The notes below the pieces were generated by a model that was given only the letters and a program-made list of their open reading frames with translations, had not been told where the DNA came from and made no database searches. A program made the translations under genes and the position numbers. From Demequina soli (lineage in GTDB: Bacteria > Actinomycetota > Actinomycetes > Actinomycetales > Demequinaceae): a stretch of 64,000 bases of DNA. Shown here one piece after another: positions 38,977-47,738 of this stretch. The DNA lies in NCBI RefSeq assembly GCF_000971195.1, contig NZ_BBLZ01000004.1, positions 124,001-188,000 of the forward strand, given 5' to 3'. Each line of letters begins with the position of its first letter. The stretch's first letter is position 1.

Positions 38977-40941
38977 GTGGGCCGCACCGTCGCGCGCGTG
39001 TGCGTCGACAGCGAGCTGCCCCACCTCGACCGCCCCTTCGACTACGAGGTTCCCGAGAAGCTCGTGGGCGTCGTCGAGGCGGGCTCGCGCGTGCGCGTGC
39101 GATTCAGCGGCAGGCTCATCGACGGCGTGGTGACGGGTCTCGCGGACGGCAGCGACTTCGAGGGACGGCTGCTGGAGATCAAGTCGTCGTCGGCGGTGCC
39201 GTCGTACACGCCGGACGCGATCGCGTTCGCGGACGCGGTGGCGCGCCGGTACGGCGGCTCGCTGTGGGACGTCCTGCGCCTCATGGCGCCGCCGCGCGTC
39301 GCCGGCGTCGAGAAGCGCGACTGGGCCCTCGCGGCCCACGACGGTCAGGCCTTCCACGAGGCCCACGAGAACCTCGCGCCCCACGCCGACCAGGTGTCGC
39401 TGCCCGCCGACGCGGTGGTGCGCGGCGCCCGGATCGTGTGGGAGGCCGTGCCGGACCCGGCGCGGCGCCACGGCCTGCCCGTCGAGGCGCTCCTCGCGCC
39501 CGCGGCGGCCGTCGCCGCCAAGGGCCTCACCGCGATCGTGATCCTGCCCGACGCGCGCGCCCTCACCGCCGCCGCGGAGGCGCTCACGCGTGCCGGCCTC
39601 AGCCGCTGGAGCGCCCGCTCCGGCGGCCACTTCACCGTCCTCCACGCCGACGACGGCCCCGCCGTCCGCTTCGGCTCGTACCTGGCCGCGATGCGCGGCC
39701 ACGCGCGCATCGTGCTCGGCACGCGGCCCGCCGCGATGCAGCCGGTCCCGAACCTCGGGCTCGTGGTGATGTGGGACGAGGCGTCGAGCGTCTACGAGGA
39801 CCCTCACGCCCCGTACCCGCACGCCCGCACCCTCGCCGCGATGCGCGCCGACGAGGCCGGCGCCGGCGTCCTGCTCGCCGGCTACGCGCCGTCCGTCGAG
39901 GCGATGTCCCTGGTCGCGCACGGGTGGGCCGAGCGCGCCGGGGTCCCGCGCGGCGACGTGCGCACCGGCACCCCGCTCGTGACCGTCGTGGACGATGCGC
40001 GGCGCGAGGCCGAGGGAGCGTCCGGCTGGCACTGGATGCCGGCCTCCGTGTGGCGACGCGCGCGCGCCGCGCTCGAGGACGGCCCCGTCGGGATCGTGAC
40101 GCCGCGTGCGGGCTACGTGCGTGCGACCGCGTGCGCCCGCTGCGGCGAGTGGGCGTCCTGCATCGCGTGCGGCGGGCCGCTGCGGCGCGACTCCGCCACC
40201 AGCCCCCTGCACTGCGCCGAATGCGGAGCCGACCACCGCGACTGGCACTGCGCCGAGTGCAACTCGCCCGCCACCAAGCAGCTGCGGCAGGGCGTCGAGC
40301 GGATCGCCGAGCAGGTGCGCGCGATGGCGGGGGAGGCCCCCGTCGCGCTGTCCGCCGGCGCGGTCGGGACCCTCGCGGACGGCGAGGTCACCGCGGGCTT
40401 CGTGGTCGCGACCCCCGGCGCGCTGCCGGCGGTCGCGGGAGGCTACGCGCGCATCGTCATCGTGGGCGCCGACGTGCCTGCTGGTGGCGCCCTGGGCGCC
40501 GAGCTGCAGGCCATGCGGTGGTGGCTCGGCATCGCCGCGCTCGCCCGACCGCGCGGGGACGGGGGAGAGGTGCTGGCCGTGGGTGAGCTGCCGCCCGCCG
40601 TGCGCGAGGCGCTCGTGGGCTGGAACGCCGCGGAGGCCGCGTGGGACGCGTACGCCGAGCGGGCCGACCTCGCCCTGCCGCCGTACCGCCGCGCCATCCG
40701 CCTGTGGGGCGAGCGCCCCGTCATCACGCTCGCGCTGTCCGAGACCCTCGAGGGGGAGCGCCTCGAGCGCCACCGCGACATCGCGGTCGTCGACGCCGCG
40801 GGCGGCGCCATCCTGCTGGTGACCCGCCGGGCCGCCCAGGGGGTCGTGGACGTGCTGCGCCGTCGCCAGCAGGAGTTCTCCAAGGCGGGCGACGGCGAGC
40901 TCCGCATGCGGGTGGACGCCCCGCTCGACCCCGTGTCGTAG
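38977..40941 (+). CDS. priA: Primosomal protein N' (PriA), ATPase motifs degenerate
   Basis: Replication-restart factor. The 654-aa product keeps the N-terminal DNA 3'-end-binding domain (HLDRPFDYEVPEKL) and eight zinc cysteines (CARCGEWASCIACGG, then LHCAEC and WHCAECNS), but the Walker A glycine-lysine loop is missing where it should be (about residues 150-180) and the DEAH box is replaced by MWDEASSVYEDPHAPYPHAR. It is therefore unlikely to be a helicase. This loss is described for actinobacterial PriA, where the protein may act only as a DNA-binding scaffold. GTG 38977 starts 2 nt after metK. Confidence 0.9.
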   Translation: MGRTVARVCVDSELPHLDRPFDYEVPEKLVGVVEAGSRVRVRFSGRLIDGVVTGLADGSDFEGRLLEIKSSSAVPSYTPDAIAFADAVARRYGGSLWDVLRLMAPPRVAGVEKRDWALAAHDGQAFHEAHENLAPHADQVSLPADAVVRGARIVWEAVPDPARRHGLPVEALLAPAAAVAAKGLTAIVILPDARALTAAAEALTRAGLSRWSARSGGHFTVLHADDGPAVRFGSYLAAMRGHARIVLGTRPAAMQPVPNLGLVVMWDEASSVYEDPHAPYPHARTLAAMRADEAGAGVLLAGYAPSVEAMSLVAHGWAERAGVPRGDVRTGTPLVTVVDDARREAEGASGWHWMPASVWRRARAALEDGPVGIVTPRAGYVRATACARCGEWASCIACGGPLRRDSATSPLHCAECGADHRDWHCAECNSPATKQLRQGVERIAEQVRAMAGEAPVALSAGAVGTLADGEVTAGFVVATPGALPAVAGGYARIVIVGADVPAGGALGAELQAMRWWLGIAALARPRGDGGEVLAVGELPPAVREALVGWNAAEAAWDAYAERADLALPPYRRAIRLWGERPVITLALSETLEGERLERHRDIAVVDAAGGAILLVTRRAAQGVVDVLRRRQQEFSKAGDGELRMRVDAPLDPVS

Positions 40942-40946
40942 CCCAC

Positions 40947-40952
40947 TACGAT
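40947..40952 (+). promoter_or_regulatory. -10 box for leaderless fmt
   Basis: TACGAT lies 6 nt before ATG 40959, just after the priA stop. Confidence 0.5.
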
Positions 40953-40958
40953 GGTCGG

Positions 40959-41894
40959 ATGCGCCTGATCTTCGCCGGAACGCCCGAGATCGCCGTCCCG
41001 ACGTTGGCCGCCCTGGAGGGCGCGGGCCACCAGATCGTGGCGGTCCTCACCCAGCCCGACGCCCCCGGCAAGAGGGGCCGCACGCTGCACCCGTCGCCCG
41101 TCAAGGAGTACGCGCTCGCGCGCGGCCTCGACGTGTGGACGCCGGAGAAGGCGTCCGCGCCCGAGATCGTCGCGCGCGTGAAGGAGCTCGAGGTCGACGC
41201 GGCCGCCGTGGTCGCGTACGGCCAGATCCTCCGCCCCCGCCTGCTCGAGGCGGTCCGCCTCGCGTGGGTGAACCTGCACTTCTCGGTCCTGCCGACGTGG
41301 CGCGGGGCCGCCCCCGTCCAGCGCGCCATCATGGCCGGCGACGAGATCACGGGCGCCTCCACCTTCGTCATCGAGAAGGGCCTCGACACCGGGCCGGTGA
41401 TCGGCACGCTCACCGAGCGCATCCGTCCCACGGACACCGCGGGCGACCTGCTGGACCGGCTCGCCGGGCTCGGCGCGCCGCTCATGGTGCAGTCGCTCGA
41501 GCTGCTCGACTCCGGCCAGGCCCGCCCCGCCCCCCAGGGCGACGACGACGTCAGCTACGCCGAGAAGCTCTCGCGGGACGATGCGTACGTCGCCTGGGAG
41601 CTGCCCGCCCACGTGGTCGACCGGAGGGTCCGCGGCTGCACGCCGGCACCCGGCGCGTGGACCACGCTGCCCGACGGCTCCGTCGCGAAGCTCGGCTCCG
41701 TCTCGCCACGGCCGCGGCGCGCCGGCACCGTGCCCGGCCAGGTGCGGCTCGAGGAGGGCGAGGTGCTGGTCGGCACCGGCACCGACCCCGTCGCGCTCAG
41801 CACGATCGCGCCCGCGGGCAAGAAGCCGATGGACGCCGCCGCCTGGTGGCGCGGCGCCCGCCTGGGCGAGGGCGCCCAGCTGGGAGAGGCATGA
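40959..41894 (+). CDS. fmt: Methionyl-tRNA formyltransferase
   Basis: Formylates initiator Met-tRNA with 10-formyl-THF. The 311-aa product begins MRLIFAGTPEIAVPTL and has the catalytic loop WVNLHFSVLPTWRGAAPVQRAI with Asn and His, and the C-terminal OB-like tRNA-binding domain (DRRVRGCTPAPGAWTTL). ATG 40959 agrees with homology and with a leaderless promoter. It overlaps rsmB by 4 bp. A def (deformylase) gene is not in the immediate neighbourhood. Confidence 0.96.
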   Translation: MRLIFAGTPEIAVPTLAALEGAGHQIVAVLTQPDAPGKRGRTLHPSPVKEYALARGLDVWTPEKASAPEIVARVKELEVDAAAVVAYGQILRPRLLEAVRLAWVNLHFSVLPTWRGAAPVQRAIMAGDEITGASTFVIEKGLDTGPVIGTLTERIRPTDTAGDLLDRLAGLGAPLMVQSLELLDSGQARPAPQGDDDVSYAEKLSRDDAYVAWELPAHVVDRRVRGCTPAPGAWTTLPDGSVAKLGSVSPRPRRAGTVPGQVRLEEGEVLVGTGTDPVALSTIAPAGKKPMDAAAWWRGARLGEGAQLGEA

Positions 41895-43222
41895 GCACCG
41901 CGCGCGACGTCGCCTACGACTGCGTGATGGCGGTCTCCACCGAGGGCGCCTACGCCAACCTGCTCATGCCGACCCTGCTCGAGCGCGCGCGCCTCGAGGG
42001 CCGCGACGCCGGCTTCGCCACCGAGCTCGCCTACGGGACGCTCCGGATGCGCGGCCTCTACGACGCCATCATCGAGCGCGCCGCCGGACGCGACCCCCGC
42101 GATCTCGACCCCGAGGTGCGCGTCGCCGTGTGGCTCGGCACCCACCAGCACCTCGCGATGCGGGTGCCCCCGCACGCCGCCGTCAACGAGACCGTCGACC
42201 AGGTCCGCCGCGAGCGCGGCGTGGGCGCCTCGAAGTTCGCCAACGCCGTCATGCGGCGCGTGACCGAGCGGGACGCCGCGGAGTGGATGGAGGCCGTCGG
42301 CACCACCCTCGCGACGCGCCACTCGCATCCCGCGTGGGTGGTGGAGGAGCTCGAGGCCGCGCTCGCCGCCGACGGCCACGACGGCGAGGTCGCCGCGCTG
42401 CTCGAGTCCGACAACTCGCCCGCGCGCGTCACCCTGGTCGCCCGTCCGGGGCTGATCGACCGCGAGGAGCTCATCCAGCAGGCAGGCGGCGAGGCGGGCG
42501 AGTACTCGCCCTACGCCGTGGTGCTGCCCGGAGGCCGCCCGGGCGACCTCGAGGCCGTCGCCGAGGGCACCGCCGCCGTCCAGGACGAGGGCAGCCAGGT
42601 GGTCGCCGCCGCGCTGGCCGCCGTCCAGCCCATCGAGCCGGGCGAGCGCTGGCTGGACCTGTGCTCCGGCCCCGGCGGCAAGGCGGCCCTGCTGGGCGCG
42701 CTCGCCGCCGACGGCGCCGCGACCCTCGACGCCGTCGAGCTCCACCCGCACCGCGCCGCCCTGGTCCGCCAGTCCACGCGCGCCGTGCCGGAGGGCGTCG
42801 TCACCGTGCATACCGGGGACGGGACCACGTACGGCGAGAGCGGCGCCTACGACCGCATCGTCCTGGATGCCCCCTGCTCCGGACTCGGTGCCCTCAGGAG
42901 GCGCCCCGAGTCCCGCTGGCGCCGTCAGCCCGAGGACCTGCCCGAGCTGGTCGCGCTCCAGAAGGCGCTGCTCGCCAACGCCGAGCGGCTGCTCGCCCCC
43001 GGCGGCGTGCTCGCCTACATCACGTGCTCGCCCGTGCTCGCGGAGACCCGCGAGATCGTGGCCGGCAGCACGCTGCGCCAGCGGGACGCCCGCGAGGCCG
43101 TCGCGGGGGTCACCGGCACCGAGCCCCGCATGTGGGGCGAGGGTCCCCATGTTCAGCTGTGGACGCACATCCACGGCACGGACGCGATGTTCCTCGCGTT
43201 GCTCGAGAAGCCCCTGGCATAG
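41891..43222 (+). CDS. rsmB: 16S rRNA (cytosine-967 C5) methyltransferase RsmB
   Basis: SAM-dependent m5C methyltransferase. The 443-aa product has an N-terminal NusB-like RNA-binding domain (residues about 5-140) and a Rossmann methyltransferase with WLDLCSGPGGKAALL, LDAPCSGLGALRRRPESRW and the catalytic cysteine in YITCSPVLAET. ATG 41891 overlaps the fmt stop. Confidence 0.95.
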   Translation: MSTARDVAYDCVMAVSTEGAYANLLMPTLLERARLEGRDAGFATELAYGTLRMRGLYDAIIERAAGRDPRDLDPEVRVAVWLGTHQHLAMRVPPHAAVNETVDQVRRERGVGASKFANAVMRRVTERDAAEWMEAVGTTLATRHSHPAWVVEELEAALAADGHDGEVAALLESDNSPARVTLVARPGLIDREELIQQAGGEAGEYSPYAVVLPGGRPGDLEAVAEGTAAVQDEGSQVVAAALAAVQPIEPGERWLDLCSGPGGKAALLGALAADGAATLDAVELHPHRAALVRQSTRAVPEGVVTVHTGDGTTYGESGAYDRIVLDAPCSGLGALRRRPESRWRRQPEDLPELVALQKALLANAERLLAPGGVLAYITCSPVLAETREIVAGSTLRQRDAREAVAGVTGTEPRMWGEGPHVQLWTHIHGTDAMFLALLEKPLA

Positions 43223-43258
43223 GCCGCGCTACGCTCCCGATGGACCCAAGGAGCGCCG

Positions 43259-44236
43259 ATGCCGTATCAGGACATGTCCCTCGACCAGCTCGAGGCGTAC
43301 CGGCCCGTGCTCACCGCACCCGCCGACTTCGACGCCCGCTGGGCCGCGACCCTCGCCGAGACGCGCGCGCACCCGCTCGACGTGCGACTCGAGCGGGTCG
43401 CGTCGCCGCTGCGCCTCGTGGACGTGTGGGACGTCACCTTCTCGGGCTTCGGCGGGGACCGCATCCGCGCGTGGCTCGTCACCCCGGCGGGCGCCGTCGG
43501 CCCGCTGCCGACCATCGTCCAGTTCAACGGCTACGGGGGCGGGCGCGGGATGCCGCACGAGCGGCTGTTCTGGGTCACCGCCGGCTACGCGCACCTGGTG
43601 ATGGACACGCGCGGCCAGGGCTCGGCGTGGGGCACCGGCGGGCACACGCCGGACGCCTCGGGCGGCGGCGACGCCGCCGCGCCCGCCCACCCGGGATACA
43701 TGACGCGCGGCATCCTCGACTTCGAGACCTACTACTACCGCCGCGTCTACGCCGATGCCGTGAGGGCCGTCGAGGCGGCACGCAGCCTCGCGGTGGTGGA
43801 CGATGCGCGGGTCGTGGTCGCCGGCGGCAGCCAGGGCGGCGGGATCGCGATCGCGGCGGCCGGCCTCACGGACGTCGCGGCGGCGCTCGTCGACGTGCCG
43901 TTCCTGTGCCACATCGAGCGCGGCATCGACATCGCCGACACCGACCCCTACCAGGAGGTGGCGCGCTACCTGGCCGTGCATCGTCTCCACGAGGACGCGG
44001 CCCTCGCGACGCTCGCCTACGTCGACGGCGTCCACCACGCCGCGCGCGCGACCGCGCCGGCGCTGTTCTCCGCCGCGCTGCGCGACCCCACGTGCCCGCC
44101 GTCGACGGTGTTCGCGGCGTACCGTGCGTGGGGCGGCGAGGCGGCGATCGAGACCTACCGCTTCAACGGCCACGAGGGCGGCGACGCCTACCAGCAGCTG
44201 CGCCAGGCCGCGTTCCTCGAGGAGAGGTGGCGTTGA
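43259..44236 (+). CDS. Acetyl-xylan esterase / cephalosporin-C deacetylase family (CE7)
   Basis: Alpha/beta hydrolase that removes acetyl groups from xylo-oligosaccharides (family knowledge). The 325-aa product matches CE7 length and shows RGQGSAWG (oxyanion region), the nucleophile in GGSQGG (Ser about residue 191), the acid in LRDPTCPPST and the catalytic His in NGHEGGD. There is no signal peptide, so it is cytoplasmic. AAGGAG at 43248-43253 precedes ATG 43259, and TACGCT (43230-43235) is a possible -10. It is next to an AGE-family isomerase, suggesting a small hemicellulose-sugar unit. Confidence 0.9.
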   Translation: MPYQDMSLDQLEAYRPVLTAPADFDARWAATLAETRAHPLDVRLERVASPLRLVDVWDVTFSGFGGDRIRAWLVTPAGAVGPLPTIVQFNGYGGGRGMPHERLFWVTAGYAHLVMDTRGQGSAWGTGGHTPDASGGGDAAAPAHPGYMTRGILDFETYYYRRVYADAVRAVEAARSLAVVDDARVVVAGGSQGGGIAIAAAGLTDVAAALVDVPFLCHIERGIDIADTDPYQEVARYLAVHRLHEDAALATLAYVDGVHHAARATAPALFSAALRDPTCPPSTVFAAYRAWGGEAAIETYRFNGHEGGDAYQQLRQAAFLEERWR

Positions 44237-44237
44237 C

Positions 44238-45458
44238 ATGACGATCCCCGGTGACGAGACGTACCTCGCGGAGCAGCGCGCCGACCTCCTGCGCTTCATG
44301 ACGGGGTCGCGACGCCCCGAGGGCTTCGGCTGGCTCGACGAGCGGGGCGGCGTGGACCTCGCACGCCCCGTGGAGCTGTGGATCACGTGCCGCATGACCC
44401 ACGTCGCGGCGCTCGGTCTGCTCGCGGACGAGCCTCCCGCGGCCGGCGGGCCCTCGCGCGCCGAGCTGGCGGAGATCGCCGAGCACGGCGTGCGGGCACT
44501 GGCGCGCGGCCCGCTCCACGACGCCCAGCACGGCGGCTGGTTCGCGGCCGCGTCCGACGGCGCAGCCGCCGACACCGCGAAGCAGGCGTACGGGCACGCG
44601 TTCGTGGTGCTCGCCGCATCGTCCGCCGTCGCGGCGCACGTGCCGGGGGCCGATGCGCTGCTCGCCGACGCGCTCGCCACGTCCCTCACCCGGTTCTGGG
44701 ACGACGCGGAGGGCCTGTCCGTCGAGGAGTGGGACGCGGCGTGGACCACCCTGGACCCGTACCGCGGGGTCAACGCGAACATGCACACCGTCGAGGCGTA
44801 CCTGGCGGCCGGCGACGTGACGGGGGACAGGGCGTGGCACGTGCGCGCAGGCCGGATCGCGGCGCGCGTGGCCGGCTGGGCCCGGGACAACGGCTGGCGC
44901 ATCCCGGAGCACTTCGACGCCGCCTGGACGCCGATGCTCGAGCACCACCGCGACGAGCCGGCCCACCCGTTCCGCCCGTACGGCGCGACCGTCGGGCACG
45001 GCCTCGAGTGGGCGCGCCTCATGCTCTCGGTCGACGCGTCGCTCGGCACGGACAACCTCCGTGAGGCGGCGATCGCGCTGTACGACCGCGCCGTCGCCGA
45101 CGGCTGGGACGTCGACGGCGAGCCCGGATTCGTCTACACCACCGACTGGTCGGGAGCGCCCGTGGTCCGCGAGCGCATGCACTGGGTGCTCGCCGAGGCC
45201 GTCAACGCCGCCGAGGCGCTGCGCCAGGTCACCGGCGAGCCCCGCTACGCCGCCGACGCCGCCGCCTGGTGGGGCTACGCCGACGCGTGCTTGGTCGACC
45301 ACGTCGACGGCTCGTGGCACCACGAGCTCGATCCGTGGAACCGGCCTGCCCGCACCGTCTGGCCGGGAAAGCCGGACGTCTATCACGCCTACCAGGCCGC
45401 GCTGCTGCCCGTCCTGCCCCTCGCGCCCTCGTTCGCGAGCGCCCTGGCCGAACGCTGA
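44238..45458 (+). CDS. AGE-family sugar isomerase/epimerase (YihS or mannose-isomerase-like)
   Basis: A 406-aa protein of the N-acylglucosamine 2-epimerase superfamily (alpha6/alpha6 barrel). Conserved pieces are ELWITCRMTHVAAL, KQAYGHAFVVLA, GVNANMHTVEAYL, GATVGHGLEWARLML, MHWVLAEAVNAAEAL and WPGKPDVYHAYQA, with the catalytic histidines in GHGLEW and DGSWHHELDP. This set resembles aldose-ketose isomerases acting on mannose or sulfoquinovose more than GlcNAc 2-epimerase, but the substrate cannot be fixed from sequence. It begins 1 nt after the esterase stop, so they are co-transcribed. Confidence 0.85.
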   Translation: MTIPGDETYLAEQRADLLRFMTGSRRPEGFGWLDERGGVDLARPVELWITCRMTHVAALGLLADEPPAAGGPSRAELAEIAEHGVRALARGPLHDAQHGGWFAAASDGAAADTAKQAYGHAFVVLAASSAVAAHVPGADALLADALATSLTRFWDDAEGLSVEEWDAAWTTLDPYRGVNANMHTVEAYLAAGDVTGDRAWHVRAGRIAARVAGWARDNGWRIPEHFDAAWTPMLEHHRDEPAHPFRPYGATVGHGLEWARLMLSVDASLGTDNLREAAIALYDRAVADGWDVDGEPGFVYTTDWSGAPVVRERMHWVLAEAVNAAEALRQVTGEPRYAADAAAWWGYADACLVDHVDGSWHHELDPWNRPARTVWPGKPDVYHAYQAALLPVLPLAPSFASALAER

Positions 45459-45465
45459 CCCCCAC

Positions 45466-45471
45466 TAGGCT
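45466..45471 (+). promoter_or_regulatory. -10 box for leaderless rpe and the rib operon
   Basis: TAGGCT lies 7 nt before ATG 45479. The 20-bp gap after the preceding gene leaves no space for a riboswitch. Confidence 0.55.
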
Positions 45472-45478
45472 CGTGCCC

Positions 45479-46144
45479 ATGGGCATCCAGATCGCGCCGA
45501 GCATCCTCTCCGCGGACTTCGCCAACCTCGAGCGGGACATCGTCGCCGTCAAGGACGCCGATTGGCTCCACGTCGACGTGATGGACGGGCACTTCGTGCC
45601 CAACCTCACGCTGGGGCTGCCGGTGGTCGAGCGCATCGCCCAGGTCTCGCCGCTGCCCGTCGACGCGCACCTCATGATCGAGGACCCCGACCGCTGGGCG
45701 CCGCGCTACGCCGAGATCGGCGCCGCGTCGGTGACGTTCCACCTCGAGGCCGCCCGCGACCCGCGCACCATCGCGGCAGACCTCCGCTCGCTCGGCGCCC
45801 GCGCGAGCTGCGCGATCAAGCCCGGCACCCCCGTCGAGGACGTGCTGCCGCTGCTCGACACGCTCGACATGGTGCTCGTCATGACGGTCGAGCCCGGGTT
45901 CGGGGGCCAGGCGTTCATGGCCGACATGATGCCCAAGCTCACCACTCTGCGCGCCGCCGCCGATGCCGCGGGCCGGGACATCTGGCTGCAGGCCGACGGC
46001 GGCGTCGCGCGCGACACCATCGCGACCGTGGTCGAGGCGGGTGGCGACGTCCTGGTCGCGGGCTCCGCCATCTACGGTGCCCCGGACCGGGGAGCCGAGA
46101 TCGAGGCCCTGCGCGCGCTGGGCCAGGCGGCCGTCCATGGATGA
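45479..46144 (+). CDS. rpe: Ribulose-phosphate 3-epimerase
   Basis: Interconverts ribulose 5-phosphate and xylulose 5-phosphate. The 221-aa TIM barrel shows IAPSILSADFANL, WLHVDVMDGHFVPN, VEPGFGGQAF and LQADGGVARDT, including both catalytic aspartates and metal histidines. Its product pool supplies ribulose 5-phosphate, a direct RibB substrate, which fits its place at the head of the rib operon. The end overlaps ribD by 8 bp. Confidence 0.96.
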   Translation: MGIQIAPSILSADFANLERDIVAVKDADWLHVDVMDGHFVPNLTLGLPVVERIAQVSPLPVDAHLMIEDPDRWAPRYAEIGAASVTFHLEAARDPRTIAADLRSLGARASCAIKPGTPVEDVLPLLDTLDMVLVMTVEPGFGGQAFMADMMPKLTTLRAAADAAGRDIWLQADGGVARDTIATVVEAGGDVLVAGSAIYGAPDRGAEIEALRALGQAAVHG

Positions 46145-47147
46145 CGCCGCCCACCTCACCCGCGCCGTCGAGCTCGCCCTGCGCGGCCCGGCGTACGGCC
46201 CCAACCCGCGCGTCGGCTGCGTCATCGTGTCGCGCGACGGCGTGGTCCTGGGCGAGGGCTGGCACCACGGCGCGGGCACCCCGCACGCCGAGCCCACCGC
46301 GCTGGACGATGCGGCGCGGCGCGGGAACGACGTCACCGGCGCCACGGCGTACGTCACGCTCGAGCCCTGCAACCACACCGGCCGCACCGGGCCGTGCACC
46401 GACGCGCTCACGCGCGCGGGCATCGGCGCCGTCGTGTACGCCGTCGAGGACCCCAACCCTGAGGCCGCCGGCGGGGGAGAGGTGCTGCGCTCCCGCGGCA
46501 TCGACGCCCGCTTCACGCCGCTGGACGCCGCGGCCGCGGTGACCCGCCGCTGGCGCGGCGCCGTCGCGCACCAGCGCCCCTGGGTGATCGCCAAGTGGGC
46601 CCAGACCCTCGACGGCCGCACCGCCGCCGCCGACGGCACCAGCTTCTGGATCACGGGCGAGGAGGCCCGCGCCCACGCCCACGGCGTGCGCGCCGAGGTC
46701 GACGCGATCCTGGTCGGCACCGGCACGGTACGCGCCGACGACCCGGCGCTGTCGGCCCGCCCTCCCCACGTCGCGGACCCCCACCAGCCGTTACGGGCCG
46801 TGATGGGCCTCACCGACACGTTCGGCGCCAAGGTGTGGCGCGACGACCACGCGGTCGCGCTGCGCACCCGCGACCCACACGAGGCGCTCGCCGCGCTCGA
46901 GGCACGCGAGGTGCGTACGGTGGTCGTCGAGGGCGGCGGCACCATCACGACGGCGTTCCTCCGGGCCGGCCTGGTCGACGAGGTCCACGCCTACATCGCG
47001 CCGGCGATCCTCGGCTCGGGCACGAACGCCGTGGGAGACCTGGGAATCGCCACCATGGGCGGAGCGTTGAGGGGCCTGGACGTGACCGCGACCGTCCTGG
47101 GCGTCGATACGCTGGTCACCGCCTTCTTCCAGAGAGGACTGCAGTAG
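46137..47147 (+). CDS. ribD: Riboflavin biosynthesis deaminase/reductase RibD
   Basis: Deaminates and then reduces the pyrimidine intermediate. The 336-aa product has an N-terminal deaminase with zinc ligands in HAEPTAL and LEPCNHTGRTGPC, and a C-terminal reductase (AKWAQTLDGRTA, ILVGTGTVRADDP, VVVEGGGTI). ATG 46137 overlaps the rpe stop. The next gene begins immediately after its stop. Confidence 0.95.
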   Translation: MDDAAHLTRAVELALRGPAYGPNPRVGCVIVSRDGVVLGEGWHHGAGTPHAEPTALDDAARRGNDVTGATAYVTLEPCNHTGRTGPCTDALTRAGIGAVVYAVEDPNPEAAGGGEVLRSRGIDARFTPLDAAAAVTRRWRGAVAHQRPWVIAKWAQTLDGRTAAADGTSFWITGEEARAHAHGVRAEVDAILVGTGTVRADDPALSARPPHVADPHQPLRAVMGLTDTFGAKVWRDDHAVALRTRDPHEALAALEAREVRTVVVEGGGTITTAFLRAGLVDEVHAYIAPAILGSGTNAVGDLGIATMGGALRGLDVTATVLGVDTLVTAFFQRGLQ

Positions 47148-47738
47148 ATGTTCACCGGCATCGTCGAGTCCCTCGGCACCGTCACCGAGGTGACCGGTTC
47201 CGAGGCGAGCGCTCGGCTCACCATCGAGGCCCCCGGCCTCACCCACCTTGTCCACGGCGAGTCCATCGCGGTCCAGGGCGTCTGCCTCACGGTCGCCTCC
47301 CACGAGGGCAGCACGTGGACCGCGGACGTCATGCGCGTCACGCTCGAGACCTCGTCGCTCGGCGGCCTCGTCGCCGGGTCCCAGGTCAACCTCGAGCGGG
47401 CCACGCCCGCCGGCGGTCGTCTGGGCGGCCACATCATGCAGGGCCACGTCGACGGCGTCGCGACGCTCGCGGCGCGCGACGCGCAGGCCGAGTGGACGGA
47501 CCTCACGTTCGAGATCCCCGCCGACCTCGCCCGCTACGTGGTGCGCAAGGGGTCGATCGCGCTCAACGGCGTGTCCCTCACGGTCGCCGAGCTCGACGAC
47601 AACCGCGTCACCGTGTCGCTCATCCCGACCACGCTGGCCGAGACCACCTTCGGCGCCGCCCGCGTGGGCGACCGCGCCAACGTCGAGGTCGACGTGGTCG
47701 CGAAGTACGTCGAGAAGCTCGTGGCGGCGCACGCATGA
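47148..47738 (+). CDS. ribE: Riboflavin synthase alpha chain
   Basis: Dismutates two 6,7-dimethyl-8-ribityllumazine molecules to riboflavin. The 196-aa product is two lumazine-binding repeats: MFTGIVESLGTV opens the first, and IMQGHVDGVATL starts the second at about residue 97. The SIALNGVSLTV signature and SLIPTTLAETTF follow. ATG 47148 abuts ribD with no spacer. Confidence 0.95.
   Translation: MFTGIVESLGTVTEVTGSEASARLTIEAPGLTHLVHGESIAVQGVCLTVASHEGSTWTADVMRVTLETSSLGGLVAGSQVNLERATPAGGRLGGHIMQGHVDGVATLAARDAQAEWTDLTFEIPADLARYVVRKGSIALNGVSLTVAELDDNRVTVSLIPTTLAETTFGAARVGDRANVEVDVVAKYVEKLVAAHA

Noticed and set aside
45459-45478. Possible FMN riboswitch at the start of the rib operon
   Set aside because: Only 20 bp lie between genes and no RFN-like conserved blocks are present there.
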